A DNA stretch of 64,000 nt from Druceiella hillmani (GCA_039881145.1 JAYKKI010000005.1:24113501-24177500), one strand, 5' to 3'; counted from the first letter of the stretch, positions 37,901 through 49,023 are shown. Notes: generated by a model not told the origin, from the letters alone. Numbers and translations are program-made.

Positions 37901-38754
37901 TAAAATTATTTATAATATATTTCGAACTTATTTTTTTATTATTACTTAAAAGCCATAAAAGTTATCTTTCAACATAATAGTCAAATGTTATCTGCATTTT
38001 AAACGCAAATTAGTGCAACACATTTCCTTTCTAATGTAAAGTAAAGGTAGCATAAGAAATTCAACAAAATATCTGTTTTTCGTAGCAATAAAAAACCGAT
38101 AGTATCAGACCATCATATTTCATGAATTAAAAAACTATACATGTACTATAATTATTAGGACTTCAATTGTTTAAATGCTTTTTCTATATCTTATGGAAAC
38201 AGAATGCACATTAAAATGTTTCTGACCAGATTCAAAATGAATAAATCCTTCGAGTGGTTTGGCATTTGCACATAACTTGTTTCTGCAGTTAAGATGTAAT
38301 CGTTATTAGATATACAGGTGTATGCGATCATCTGATGCTTAGAATAGATTATGACTATAATACCTTACTTAACCATCTTTAATCCCTTAACTGCTATTGT
38401 GTTAACATTACCGCGAAAATATGATTTTATAATTTTTCTATATATAAATAATTAACCTGCGTATCCGCCATTTTAAGTAATCTCATTATATTGTGAGACT
38501 GTCTATCTGGACTGGGGTTTGTAATTGCAGGGAACCCATATCACCCACAATACCAGTTACATCTGTTTTTATAATTGATGACCCTCTATTCCTCTTCTTT
38601 TTAAGTTTAACATTTAAAAGTGGCTCGATTTTTAAGCAATAATGTTATCAAAAATAGTAATGTTTATAATGACGCTAACATGAATTTACTGTTGATAAAT
38701 TCAATATAAAATTCGGATCTTTGGTCCTAAAATTAATACTGGTAACAACTTACG
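34934..38754. other. Long AT-rich stretch without recognisable gene
   Basis: Nearly 4 kb with no repeat family, domain or RNA gene I can recognise. Frames of 76-80 codons (36392-36622, 37181-37423) are hydrophobic or Lys-rich translations without a signature. Confidence 0.5.
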
Positions 38755-38840
38755 TTGAGAAAGGTAATATTGCGAGACAAAGGTTCGTGTAAGCTATCTG
38801 ACTGCATCAAAATTCGAAAAGATTTCAGTCGAGAGTTGGA

Positions 38841-39329
38841 ACTAATTTTTACTGATGGCATTATTATTTACTGTATCCATCAGTTAATTAAGGAAAATAT
38901 TGTATATACTTATTCTAGTGATGTTTTTTTGCAAACTATGTTTTCACCATTGAAATAAACCTAACTAATTTTTACTCAACGAATTAGTATTTACTGTACC
39001 CATCAGTTAATTAAGGAAAATATTGTATATACTTATTCTAGTGATGTTTTTTTGCAAACTATGTTTTCACCATTGAAATAAACCTAACTAATTTTTACTC
39101 AACGAATTAGTATTTCCTGTACCCATCAGTTAATTAAGGAAAATATTGTGTATACTTATTCTAGTGATGTTTTTTTGCAAACTATGTTTTCAATATTGAA
39201 ATAAACCTAACTAATTTTTACTTAAGGAATTAGTACTTACTGTACCCATCAGTTAATTAAGGAAAATATTGTATATATTTATTCTAGTGATGTTTTTTTG
39301 CAAACTATGTTTTCAATATTGAAATAAAC
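38841..39329 (+). repeat. Four in-register copies of a 123-bp unit
   Basis: Units start at 38841, 38964, 39087 and 39210, each exactly 123 bp apart. Core words are ACCCATCAGTTAATTAAGGA, TTATTCTAGTGATG and TTTTTTTGCAAACTATGTTT. Because 123 is divisible by three, every unit is read in the same frame and gives the same C-terminal sequence, ending SSDVFLQTMFS then P or I then LK and a stop. The stop lies within AAATAAAC, so AATAAA, a polyadenylation-type hexamer, is repeated too. Copies 2-4 are nearly identical; copy 1 is more diverged at its 5' end and continues an upstream open frame that starts at 38755 without an ATG. Confidence 0.97.
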
Positions 39330-39690
39330 GCTATTTTGGGCGTTTTCATTGCGAAAAACGAAAACTTTTTTAAGCCTTTTTTCATTGTAAGGATAATAAA
39401 AGATAGAGTCTTTGTGGGTCACTAATGAAATAAGTAGGGATATTTTTAGGATTACTTTATTCCCGAAAATATTTTTATTTGTTGTACTAGCGCTCTATTT
39501 TGATAATGTTAAAAATGCAAAAAATTTAAATAGATAAATCGGTTAGGAAGAATTGGTATGTAACCTAACTAGAGGATAGAATAGATGAGAAGTTGGTATG
39601 AAAATAAATAGAGGATAACATTTAGGGAAAAACTAATCGCTTTTTTGTAGCAAATGAGACATTGTGGAGTGATGAAGCTTTTGATGCTGA

Positions 39691-39738
39691 TTTTTGCATA
39701 ATTGCTTCTAAAAGAAGTCATTATCGATTATGCAAAAA
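39691..39738. repeat. Two-step hairpin
   Basis: TTTTTGCATAAT (39691-39702) pairs with ATTATGCAAAAA (39727-39738), and CTTCT with AGAAG lie inside. No function is evident. Confidence 0.6.
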
Positions 39739-39739
39739 G

Positions 39740-40457
39740 TCGGCTAATCTGCTTACCTTGCTCACAACTTATTTGTAGACTGTATAAAAATTCGAATACT
39801 GTAAATGATAAAAGCAAAGACTGGTTGTTGAAAAATGCATGTTGTATTTTTTTAAATATAGTGAAATAAAAATAATTTATTTTGGAATGGTTTTTTTCTG
39901 ATTTGCAAAAAAAAGTTTATTGTTAATTGCTTTATTTAGTTACTTAGATTAGTTAGATTTTTAATTTATTACGAACACATTTTAATATTTTCTTAACGGT
40001 GTACTCTTTGATCTACCTAATTAAGTAATAATATCTTTATATACTTAAAAAGACCAAAGAGAGGATAATTTTAAAATGGGACCCAGAAAATTTTCACGGT
40101 ACCAGTGATGTTTGTAAATTTGACTAACCGAGCTTTAATGACGTATCTGCATTTATTGACTTGACATATTAAACTGGACAAATGCAAAACAATTAAAGAA
40201 ACTGATTTTTCGAATATTATTACAGAAATTGTGGATATTTTTTTATAATAATATTTTAAATATTGATCGATTTAACGATGGTTTAAAATAAGACGATAGT
40301 AAAGAAAATTATGTACAAAGTTTTATCCTTTACGGAATAAACATCGCTTTCACGGTGAAGGGAATTATGTATTAACGCCTATTTATGGATAATTTTAGGA
40401 AAATAATTAAACTAAATCGAATGCTGTCGAAATCATATATTATAATATTGTGATCAA
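39740..40457. other. AT-rich stretch without recognisable gene
   Basis: No repeat copy or domain seen. Confidence 0.45.
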
Positions 40458-40498
40458 TTACCGGCGTTACCGGGGTTTACCGGGGTTACCGGCGTGAC
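40458..40498 (+). repeat. GC-rich minisatellite of TTACCGGSG
   Basis: Four head-to-tail 9-10-bp units, TTACCGGCG, TTACCGGGG, TTTACCGGGG, TTACCGGCG, followed by a variant TGACC. It is an abrupt GC-rich insert in very AT-rich DNA. Confidence 0.93.
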
Positions 40499-40672
40499 CT
40501 AAAAAGATAACATACTTGCTTTATATATAGTTCTAAAGTTCACAAAATTTATTCTAAATTTTAATATCACATGAGTTTTAACTTCATAATACAAAAATAA
40601 GATGATTTAAAAATAAAGAAACAAGCTAGCAAACAAAAATAAAATGACAAAGAGTGAATTTATAAATAAAAA

Positions 40673-41075
40673 ATTGGTGTGCTTAAGACCAGAATGTAGA
40701 AGTGAAAACTTTGGCAACCTATATAACCGATATGTTGAAAATTTTCAACACGAAAGTTAAGAAAAAAATAACACGCATTATATTAAATTATACGCAAATA
40801 AAATATTATTAAAAAAATAGAACATAATTCCTGAAAGGATGCACTCCGTATTAGACAGTGAACTCGCTCGGCCAATGCCGAAGGGAGCCGAGTTTATCCA
40901 AATGCAGTGCACATCCAACTGATCATATTTCATCATTTTTGAATTAGAAACTCACTTGGGTGATAACGAAGTCCGATTCAGCGTAACCGACCCGAGCGTG
41001 ATGGCTCACTTTTGTTCACTGCTTAGAAAAAGCAGGTGCACCTAAAGAATTTTTAACTTCAAAGTATGTGAATAG
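40673..41075 (+). repeat. Dispersed repeat family B, copy 1
   Basis: About 400 bp that match the reverse complement of 48335-48725. Landmarks in order are GTAGAAGTGAAAA, ACGCATTATATTAAATT, TGCACTCCGTATT, ACAGTGAACTCGC, GCCGATGCCGAA-like and GAGCCGAGTTTA, then a gap-rich part, then GTTCACTGCTTAGAAAAAGC and CCTAAAGAA. The centre is much richer in GC and CpG than the flanks. No domain or terminal repeat is recognised. It is an uncharacterised repeat to me. Confidence 0.85.
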
Positions 41076-41442
41076 GTTATATCAAACTTTTTCAATTTAT
41101 ATAAAAAAACTACAATGCATGTCAAAATTTAAAGAGAAACGTCGTCACGAGATTTTAAATAAAAAGTGTAAACTATTAGTAAAATGCCCTGATGTGTTTT
41201 TTCTAACATATATGAGCAAATGAATATAATGACATACAGATATAAAAAAAATATGCCGTTATACGTGAACAATAATTCTTAGTATAATTATGCATTCAAA
41301 ACTCATATCTAGCGTAAAACACATTTCAAATTGTCTTCATTGTATGAATAAATTTTAAACTAAAATTTTAGTTTTGTCCCACATCAATTGAATATACCAA
41401 TGAAACGTAGGTAAGTACAATTTCACCAATATCAACAAACTT

Positions 41443-41640
41443 AAGCTAGTTTCAAAAGATCAAACTTAAGGGAGACAATACTTAACGACCGATTGTACCA
41501 AAAAGATTTGCGGTCATCGTCCCGAATGACTTCCTGCCTGGAAGGAAACTGGCAATTCGCCATGTCGCCTAAGGGCACCGAACTAATCGACAATTTTTAA
41601 CTATTCAGACGGAACCGTGGACTTGTCTATGGTGGATGAT
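41443..41640 (+). other. GC-richer patch with 52-codon open frame
   Basis: A + frame is open from just after a stop at 41440-41442 to a stop at 41598-41600, in sequence of balanced composition. The middle encodes GNWQFAMSPKGTELIDNF, which reads like ordinary protein. No family is recognised, and there is no initiating ATG at its start. It could be an old exon or transposon fragment. Confidence 0.2.
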
Positions 41641-42080
41641 ATATTGAACGCAAAAGTAACTTTAGCGATAATACTTTTATAATCGGATAACGGGAATATT
41701 TTTTGTTAATATTATATTATTGTTGACTTTTGTTTTTGTTTATCATTATCTTGGTTTATACAAATTTTAAGAACAACGTAGTATAGTAATTTAATAATAA
41801 CATAGTGTAGAGCTCCACATTTGTTCTGATTGATGCATATTATTCTCAGTTTACGTTTTTTAAGAAGGCGTGAAGATAAGTCTCCGCTTTCATTAAAATG
41901 TAGTTAATGACAATCACATTTGTAAAGCCTTTGGCAGAGAGATTCAAAGCGACCTTTTATAATATATAAATATTCTTGAGTGAGTATTCACCGGTACTAC
42001 TCGCATGATGTTATGTCACAATATAGATACAATGTTGATTCTACATTATTTTTTGCATTATGAAGAATGCTAACTTAATA

Positions 42081-42155
42081 ATTTTTTTTTTCATACAGGT
42101 TTCGAACCAGCATAAGCAATTACCAGCCACCTGTTTACGCGTTAAGAAATAGTGA
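42081..42155 (-). mobile_element. Truncated tRNA-like SINE candidate
   Basis: On the minus strand CTGGTTCGAAACCTGTATGA ends directly in ten A residues (poly-T at 42082-42091 on the + strand). GGTTCGAAACC is a good pol III B box, and an A tail right after it is the hallmark of a retroposed tRNA-derived element. Upstream sequence (to about 42155) is too diverged to name the parent tRNA, and the full tRNA fold is not present. Confidence 0.4.
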
Positions 42156-43210
42156 TGACTTCAATTTTGTAATATATATATATATATAATATAAAAATAT
42201 AAAAAATAGACGCAAGTATTACATGGGATAAGTATCACTTCATAAACTTATTCGGTTAATGAACTTTACAAAGTGATCTGTTTGGTGTACAGGTGCTGAC
42301 AAAATCCTACAATAATAACTTTTTTATGTTTCTACGTGGTTTTTAAAATAAAATAATAGCCAACACGTTCAGCAAATTTGACTTTAATAATACAGAGCAC
42401 GTCACTAGTAGACAATTATAAAATACAAGATTAAATTTTTAGTATGATAGCATGAAGTACTGTCTTAATTAATTATCATTGAATTTCTACTTACCTATGT
42501 TAATCACCCTTTTCAAAAAATAATGAAAACTTTACGCAATAAAGTATACACACAAATCTTTGCCAAGCATTTCGCTCGCCGTATAAATCTCCCATTCGCA
42601 CTTGACATAGTGTTTTACTTTACCGTATCGGTAAAAGGACAGTATTTCCCTTTCGACACGTAGCCGGAAAACTAACAAACTAGTTTTAAGATGTATCTAC
42701 TGAAGCGAATACACGCGTCTGCGGAAACCGTGTCCAGTTTGACTGGTGTGGGTTGTAAAATATCGCGTTGAAAACATACATCTCTGAGCAGCTCAGTGAA
42801 TCGGAAGAAAAGGAACGGCACGAAAGTTATACATTCAATAGTACAAATAAATAAATTACAAGTCTGGAAAGAGTGGATTGTTAAGTAAACGTCGAAGGAT
42901 ACCACCCTTAGATAATTACTAAAGAAAAATATATAATCAAATCAAAATCCGTATGTTACAACGAATCGAAATTACAAACCTGTCCAGTCTTTATATATTT
43001 TAATTGGCTTTTTTGATTTTATTGTCATTAACGTGAAATTTTAGAGAAAACAAGGTTACAATGTTTTTTATATTTATGAAATTAAATATCAGTATAAAAA
43101 AAAACATACTTGTAAATATTTTAGTAAAAAAATTAAATTAGTCTTCAATTACTTAAATTCGTCTTGTGATTTAGGGTTTACAAGGGAATATATGGTAATA
43201 GTTACCATTT
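42156..43210. other. AT-rich stretch without recognisable gene
   Basis: Includes a short TA run at 42173-42187. A 77-codon minus frame (42672-42905) overlaps a less AT-rich patch (42560-42800) but has no recognisable domain. Confidence 0.45.
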
Positions 43211-43520
43211 TAGTAAGTAAGTATGTAGACGTACATATAAAGTATGAGTCAACTAAGATATCGAATGGACGGACAGGTAAGTGTGTACAGGTACATACAA
43301 AGGCATGAAGCAATTAGAATATTTGTAGACAGACAGGCAAGTATGTACAGGTACATAAAAAGGTCTGAAACTAATAAGACATTTGTAGACAGGTAAGTTA
43401 GTTTGTACAGGTATATATTAAAGCATAACACAACTAAAATATTAGTAGAAAGGCATGGCGTAGGGGAGTAATTATGTGCAGGTTTATGCCAAAGTATCAA
43501 GCAATTAAAATATTAAGCAG
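43211..43520 (+). repeat. Degenerate array of a 60-bp unit, about five copies
   Basis: The word GTACAGGTACAT or a variant recurs at about 43226, 43286, 43346 and 43406, then 43477 after an insertion. Each unit also carries AAGTATG, an AAAGG-ATGAA-like part and AATATTTGTAGACAG. Sixty bases is 20 codons, so the minus strand reads an apparent 83-codon frame of 20-residue repeats; I treat it as a by-product of the array. Confidence 0.88.
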
Positions 43521-43558
43521 TACCTCCATATACTTACTTAGATAAGTATATGGAGGTA
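43521..43558. repeat. Perfect 16-bp hairpin
   Basis: TACCTCCATATACTTA (43521-43536) and its exact reverse complement (43543-43558) flank CTTAGA. It lies at the edge of the 60-bp array. Confidence 0.92.
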
Positions 43559-44155
43559 TATAAACATTTAAGAAACAACAACGATATTAGTAAAAAGGGA
43601 AGCAAGTAAATACAAGTTTATATATAGTAGGTTTACATGATCTGTGAAACTCTAACTTCGGTGAAGCCAAAAGGGTAAAGTTATCGATATGTTCTTATCT
43701 AATTAGATATGAATGTTTCATGCAATCATGAATGTGGGCATGTAGGTATATATGAATGCATTCGTATTCATCAAGCACGGCAAATACCATTTTTTATTTC
43801 AATAAATGAGATATTATTGAATTCTCTCTGGGTTTGTTACGGTCCGGGTTTTGTGACATGATTTCTTGGGTTTGTGATATTCCTACGTTAACAAGGTATC
43901 ATAAACACTAAAAACGTAATAATAAATTGTTTAATATATACAATAAAATTGAAGCGACATGTAATAAAATTGTCCGCGATCCCTATCCGAAAAAAAAACT
44001 TTGAGTTGTACTCCATCAGGAGGTTGCAAAACAGCATATATTGTAGAAAAATATTGACATGTTAGGTTTTTAATAAATAACAAAAAGTCTATTGTGAACA
44101 TAGCCTAAGCTTTTAATGCTCGCGCCGCTTCACGTTGCGGAGCGCTCGCCATTCG

Positions 44156-44181
44156 CCACGTGACTCGCGACGCTCACGTGG
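44156..44181. promoter_or_regulatory. Two palindromic E-boxes 18 bp apart
   Basis: CCACGTGA (44156-44163) and TCACGTGG (44174-44181) are inverted copies, each containing CACGTG. Such paired E-boxes can bind bHLH factors. They lie in the CpG-rich block inside the decayed transposon, so regulatory function is speculative. Confidence 0.3.
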
Positions 44182-44639
44182 ATGGCGGTTTTCTGAATGA
44201 GATCCAGTGGGAGTGGCGAGGCGATCTCCTAAATTGGGTATTATGTATGTATGAGTTTTGATAATTGTGTGTGGTTCTGTGCAGTACGTATGGGTTACGC
44301 TTGCAACGAAATATTTAATTGCTATGATTTTGAAATTAAGGGCGCTTGGCTATTTTAAATACCGCAGTATACATAATATTATATTTAATAGTAGTATTTT
44401 GTAATATAATAGTATTAGTATTTACAGTGGTAATTTGTGTGAGTGCTCACCACTTACAGGTATGTACACATTTTGCAGTTACCTAAGAATAAAATTAATA
44501 ATTACTCACTTATGATTGCCACGGGCGTGCACGGATGATTAATCAAATTATGATTGCACTGATTTTCAATCGATTGAAGTAAAAGTAATTAGTAAAATAT
44601 TAAGTTAATGAAATTAAAGAACAAATTAAGTGATATAAT

Positions 44640-45009
44640 TATTTTCAACATGCTACTCCCTCCCCGTTTTGGATACATTTTTGCATACGTTTTTCTGTTT
44701 GTTCGTAGACTCTATTAAATAAAGAAATGTCTTGGTTAAGGGTATTTTTAAGTTCAATCAATATTTTTAAGTTCAATCAATACGCGTACGCATCTCTATT
44801 GCACTGTCACAATTTTTCTGAAACACTAAGTCTTTAATAAATCCCCACACAAAGAAATCCAATAGGGTTATGTCTGGTGAATGTGGAAACCAACGTATAG
44901 GTTCAAATCGACTTATCGACTGGATGCCAAACATTTTGTTTAGCCTGTCACGAACTTCGACAACAGAGTGCCGCAACGCAGTACAACTGAACACAAAGAG
45001 ATTTCGCAA
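44640..45009 (-). pseudogene. Transposase fragment, IS630/Tc1/mariner superfamily
   Basis: Such transposases cut and paste the element by binding its terminal repeats; the DDE/DDD catalytic core uses three acidic residues. The 78-codon minus frame from 45009 carries the family's final catalytic motif as SPDITLLDFFVWG at residues 44-56 (the acidic residue is D46), where insect relatives usually read SPDLTPLDFFLWG. A KDLVF segment follows. The frame then breaks: a 19-bp tandem duplication (44743-44761, 44762-44780) puts a stop after RTRID. The remaining C-terminus is recognisable in another frame, from about 44742 (QDISLFNRVYEQTEKRMQ) to a stop near 44650. N-terminal domains and the first two catalytic acids are not recognisable. 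It cannot encode an active enzyme. Confidence 0.85.
44743..44780. repeat. Exact 19-bp tandem duplication
   Basis: TATTTTTAAGTTCAATCAA occurs twice in a row. It sits inside the transposase pseudogene. Because 19 is not a multiple of three, it shifts the reading frame. Confidence 0.97.
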
Positions 45010-45535
45010 TCGACCAAATTAATAATCGGCTTTAACCACGAATGCTTTCTCGCATACGAGGAGAAAGTGGCAACATAGCATCTCTCTGTTTACACTCGTC
45101 AACCCATTTTCACCTTTATTATTTATGCGTAAGATATAATTGATTTGCCACTTTCAAATGACTGACTTTAATAATATAACTATAAATAACTTTACCTGGT
45201 ATTAGGTGTACGTAATGAAATATGAAAGGATTCGTGCAGACAGCTTTTTTTGAAATTTTTATCGTGCTATAATTTCTAAACCCCTTGAGATAATAAATTC
45301 AGGTTTCCACCAATGATCTACATACAACCAAGAGATTCATTGGTATTTATTTTCGGATAGGGGTCACGGACATCCTATATAATAAAATTGAACCAATTTC
45401 AAATAATTAAATAATTATTAAATAAGAAACGCATTGAAAAGTGTAAAATAATAATAATACGAGCGTTTAATTGGAACTTTTGCGGTGCTACTCGTGTATC
45501 GTTTCTGAATATAACTAAATTTGCAAAATATTGCT

Positions 45536-45581
45536 GACGCCAAAAATCATTAACAGAGTACCGTTAATGATTTTTGGAGTC
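45536..45581. repeat. 15-bp perfect hairpin
   Basis: CCAAAAATCATTAAC (45540-45554) and its exact complement (45563-45577) flank AGAGTACC. GAC and GTC extend the stem outside one mismatch. Confidence 0.9.
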
Positions 45582-47526
45582 GACATCTAGTTGAATGTGT
45601 ATCTTGTGTATACGTGTGGATGGGTGGCTAAGCATGTATATACGTGACAGAGCGGAAGCGTTTCATCACTACAATGGAATAAGGAGATTAACATAATTAC
45701 ATGAACCCAGAATATATATCACTCCCTTCCCCTTTCATTCGTATTAAATCTATACAACATTATTATGTTTATTTTATCACCTTTTCAGAAAAAAAGTTCC
45801 AAAAAAATACCTAAAAGCGTATGTTGTCTTATTTTATTTTGAAATTACTAAGTCGATAATTATAAACTGACATGTGTTAAATGGAAACGTTCATTTTTTT
45901 CCTAATAAATATATTAATTTTTTGGCGAGATTTTTTATTGTTACTCTAATGGAAATATGTACTTATAAAGAAGTTAATATTAAAATAAACTAGATCTGAC
46001 TACTCAGCGAGTCTCGCACATGACCGGTTTGTAATTAAATAGACCAGTCAGAGTTGAGTACAAAGATGATTATAAAAAAGGAATAAAAATTAATTTTAAC
46101 ATTGCACATACTCTATAATATCGCCCACGCTTCATAGTTGATATGTTTGTCATATTATTAGATAAATATAGTACCAAATATCTCGTAAGATATTCCACAC
46201 GCTCGCTTCCTAGTTAGCGCACCACTATTTAATGAACGAATAACCATTTGATAGGTATGTACATGTGTGTGTATGTTGGTATGGTATGTGCGAGCACTTC
46301 CTCGACCGCTAGTTCCGCGTGGCGAATGGTCGCTAGTGAACACAAACATTCGTTGCTCGAATTGTCGAACAATGGCTGAGAAGTTCCAAGTCTCGATGAA
46401 TAAACACAATTGCAGAATATTCAGAAGTTGGTCGTTTCGAGCAAAACTGTGTGAAAAATATGCGTTTTGTAATTTGGTTATAAAGGAATATTTGCTAAGC
46501 ACGAACTAAGTTTTTGATGTTTTTGTACTAAATTATTCGACAAATGGGTTATAGTAAAAAGTTGCAGGAAATTTTATTGAATATTTATTGGATATTTTTA
46601 TTCAATCGAAATAATTGAATAATAAGCGTATATGAGGAATTTAACTATTTTACGTCAATTAAAACTATCCACAAAATTCCTACGATTCTAACAATGTAAA
46701 AAATAAAATAGAAAGAAATGATTTTACACGTATTTATTTTGTCGATCTGTACATCACTACAAATGTTTTTTTTAACAATTCCGTTAATAACCAATCCAAA
46801 TTATAGGAGAATGAATGAAGTTTGTACAACGAATTGGCGTATAGTAGAAACAAATCGTTTCCGATACTGTCATGATTAACAAGTAGCTAAATAGTTGATT
46901 ACGTTGTTTATACACGTTCGCGTTGTTAATACATATATTGTTGAACTTTGGGGACTAGTAATATTTTATGCTAACAACATGAGTAACTTAAGTTTTGGAC
47001 TGGCATGGCAGTAATATAATTGAATACGTGACCAATTTTTTACACATCTTTAAGTAGTAATAAAGTAGATAATAAGCCATAACATAAACGTGGCGCGTGA
47101 ATATAATAAAATTCGCCCCGCCTACTGATTAGGCCAATTAAATTCTATATTGATTCCTGTTTTTTTATTATATGAAATATAAAAGAACAGGTGAAATGCA
47201 TTTGCGTCGGGCATACAATAACTTTGGTTTCTATAGTCCATGTGTTGGTTGATTATTTTGCGGTTCTATGGTTAGGCGAGATATAAAATATACAAAGTGG
47301 CCAAGTTATTTGCGGTAAACTTATATTCGTAGTTACTTACTATGGAGCCTATTATACATAAAGGCTTCGTTGCTATATAAATTAAACGACAATATTTTGT
47401 ACATATTTTTTCCATTTTTAATTTACACGATTAAACATTTAGGGGGTGATATGCAGTGTAACTTACAGTTTAGAGACTAATATATGCTGAATCGATAAAG
47501 TGATACTACAACAAAAAATATTAGTA
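45582..47526. other. AT-rich stretch without recognisable gene
   Basis: Overlapping frames of 80 and 114 codons on opposite strands near 46158-46509 cover a less AT-rich patch (46280-46400). Neither shows a domain, and opposite-strand overlap suggests composition rather than coding. Confidence 0.45.
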
Positions 47527-47645
47527 AACATTTTAATTGAATTTTAAACGTTTTTTTCAACTCGATCAGGTTGTTAGGAAATAAAACCACCCCAAATTCG
47601 CAGCACGGTACCAAGTTCGCGCCTGACTCGCGCATTCCGTAGTTC
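47527..47645 (+). repeat. Dispersed repeat family C, copy 1
   Basis: AACATTTTAATTGAATTTTA, CAACTCGATC-GG-TTTTAG-type and ACCCCAAATTCG words here recur in the same order and orientation at 52769-52855. The following GCCTGACTCGCGCATTCCGT resembles the CGACTCGCGCA-TCCGTA part of a widespread moth repeat, from memory. Confidence 0.75.
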
Positions 47646-48070
47646 GTTTAGATTAAAATGATTGTATCTGTCATAAAGCATCACTAATAATTATTTCTAG
47701 CGCATAATATATAAATAATATTAATATCATAACTATGACAGTCGTGGGAGGGATTGCTAAATTTCCAAACAAGTAAATTTTTTCACTGTTTTGTTTTCTT
47801 TATTCCATGCCTATGTAAACAATTAGCTTAACATGTATTTTTCCCTTCTGGTTAAACAATAAATATACATCTATAAAAGATAAATATAATTATGAAACTA
47901 AAAGTTATTTTTTGCAGTTGTTTTAAGCTATTTTTATGAAGTTTACATGAACTTTTACAGACCCAACTACATGTTATAAATTCGTAGGCTTGTAAACTAG
48001 CAGTTTACTTAGCTGTGATAATTGTCTTTTCATTTCAAGAAAGTATTTTGTACATATTTTTCTTGTTTTG

Positions 48071-48127
<57 letters not shown>

Positions 48128-48334
48128 CTAGTATTATAGTAAATAATGTATAATTGCCAACGTCCTATTCATTGGTATTTTAATTTTGCAGACCTAACTT
48201 TTGTTTTCTTTTAAATTCACTGTTATAAATATTGCAAAAGTAAGTGCAAAAGAACAAGACAAAACAGTTGTTTTCTTTTAATAAATGCCATGTCATAAAT
48301 GTTTATTTAAATATCATTTCATATTTCAAAAATA
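47646..48334. other. AT-rich stretch with TA microsatellite
   Basis: Apart from the TA run at 48071-48123 nothing is recognised. Confidence 0.5.
48071..48123. repeat. (TA)n microsatellite
   Basis: About 26 uninterrupted TA steps. Confidence 0.98.
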
Positions 48335-48725
48335 TTCAGAAATTTTTTTTTTAAGTGAAAACTTCTTTAGTTACACCATGCGCACTTTTCCTGAGCAGTG
48401 GACGACACTGAGCTGTCAAGCACGGGTTGGTGACGTTGAATAAGGTAAAATCTGTTCGGGTAAACTCGGCTCGACTTTCGGCATCGGCTAGGCGAGTTCA
48501 CTGTAAAATACGGAGTGTATCGTTTCAAAAATTACGTATTTTTATTAGTATTTTATATGAGTACAATTTAATATAATATGCGTATGTTATAGTATATAAT
48601 CAGTGTAATATTTCAAGTGTATACAGTTAATGTTTAATATTTTATTTGAGAGTAGTTTAACACTATATGCGTACATCACTTTTTTTAATTTTCACTTCTA
48701 TCGTGTGGCCATAAGCCCACGCCAG
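48335..48725 (-). repeat. Dispersed repeat family B, copy 2
   Basis: Reverse complement of the 40673-41075 block. On the element strand it reads GATAGAAGTGAAAA, then ACGCATATTATATTAAATTG, ACACTCCGTATT, ACAGTGAACTCGCC, GCCGATGCCGAA and GAGCCGAGTTTA, ending past CCACTGCTCAGGAAAAG and AACTAAAGAAG. The two copies are roughly three-quarters identical by eye. Confidence 0.85.
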
Positions 48726-48964
48726 TGTATTTTTACAGATTCATATCCATTAGGGAAACTAACTATAAAATTAATGAGGTTTAATAAAATATTGTGAAAT
48801 GGAGCAGTTGAGTCCACGCATGACAAGGACGGCGCAAGTATTTTTACTTAATGTTTTTTGAGGTCAATACTTCTTATAATCAGAAATTGAAATGCCACAT
48901 TTAATTTATGTCAAAAAGGTTGATCATAAAAAATTATTTATAATGTGAAAAAAAATAATTATAC

Positions 48965-48969
<5 letters not shown>

Positions 48970-49023
<54 letters not shown>
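48970..49023. repeat. (TA)n microsatellite
   Basis: About 26 TA steps, followed by ATATTG. Confidence 0.98.

Larger units (their letters stand above)
43971..45372 (-). mobile_element. Decayed Tc1/mariner-superfamily element, 1.4 kb
   Basis: TGTCCGCGATCCCTATCCGA (43971-43990) is matched, with two differences, by the reverse complement of TCGGATAGGGGTCACGGACA (45353-45372). These look like 23-bp terminal inverted repeats. Between them, on the minus strand, lies a broken transposase C-terminus (44640-45009). Length is about right for this superfamily. A GC-rich block at 44115-44240 is unlike the rest and may be a nested insertion or the element's own subterminal region. I find no clean TA target duplication. 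Confidence 0.75.

Noticed and set aside
41357..41374. Palindrome AAACTAAAATTTTAGTTT
   Set aside because: Low-complexity AT palindrome, expected by chance in this composition.
43249..43500. 83-codon repetitive protein
   Set aside because: Produced by the 60-bp tandem array, whose period is a multiple of three.
46158..46509. Overlapping open frames on opposite strands
   Set aside because: Mirror-image openness over a less AT-rich patch is a composition effect; no domain on either strand.
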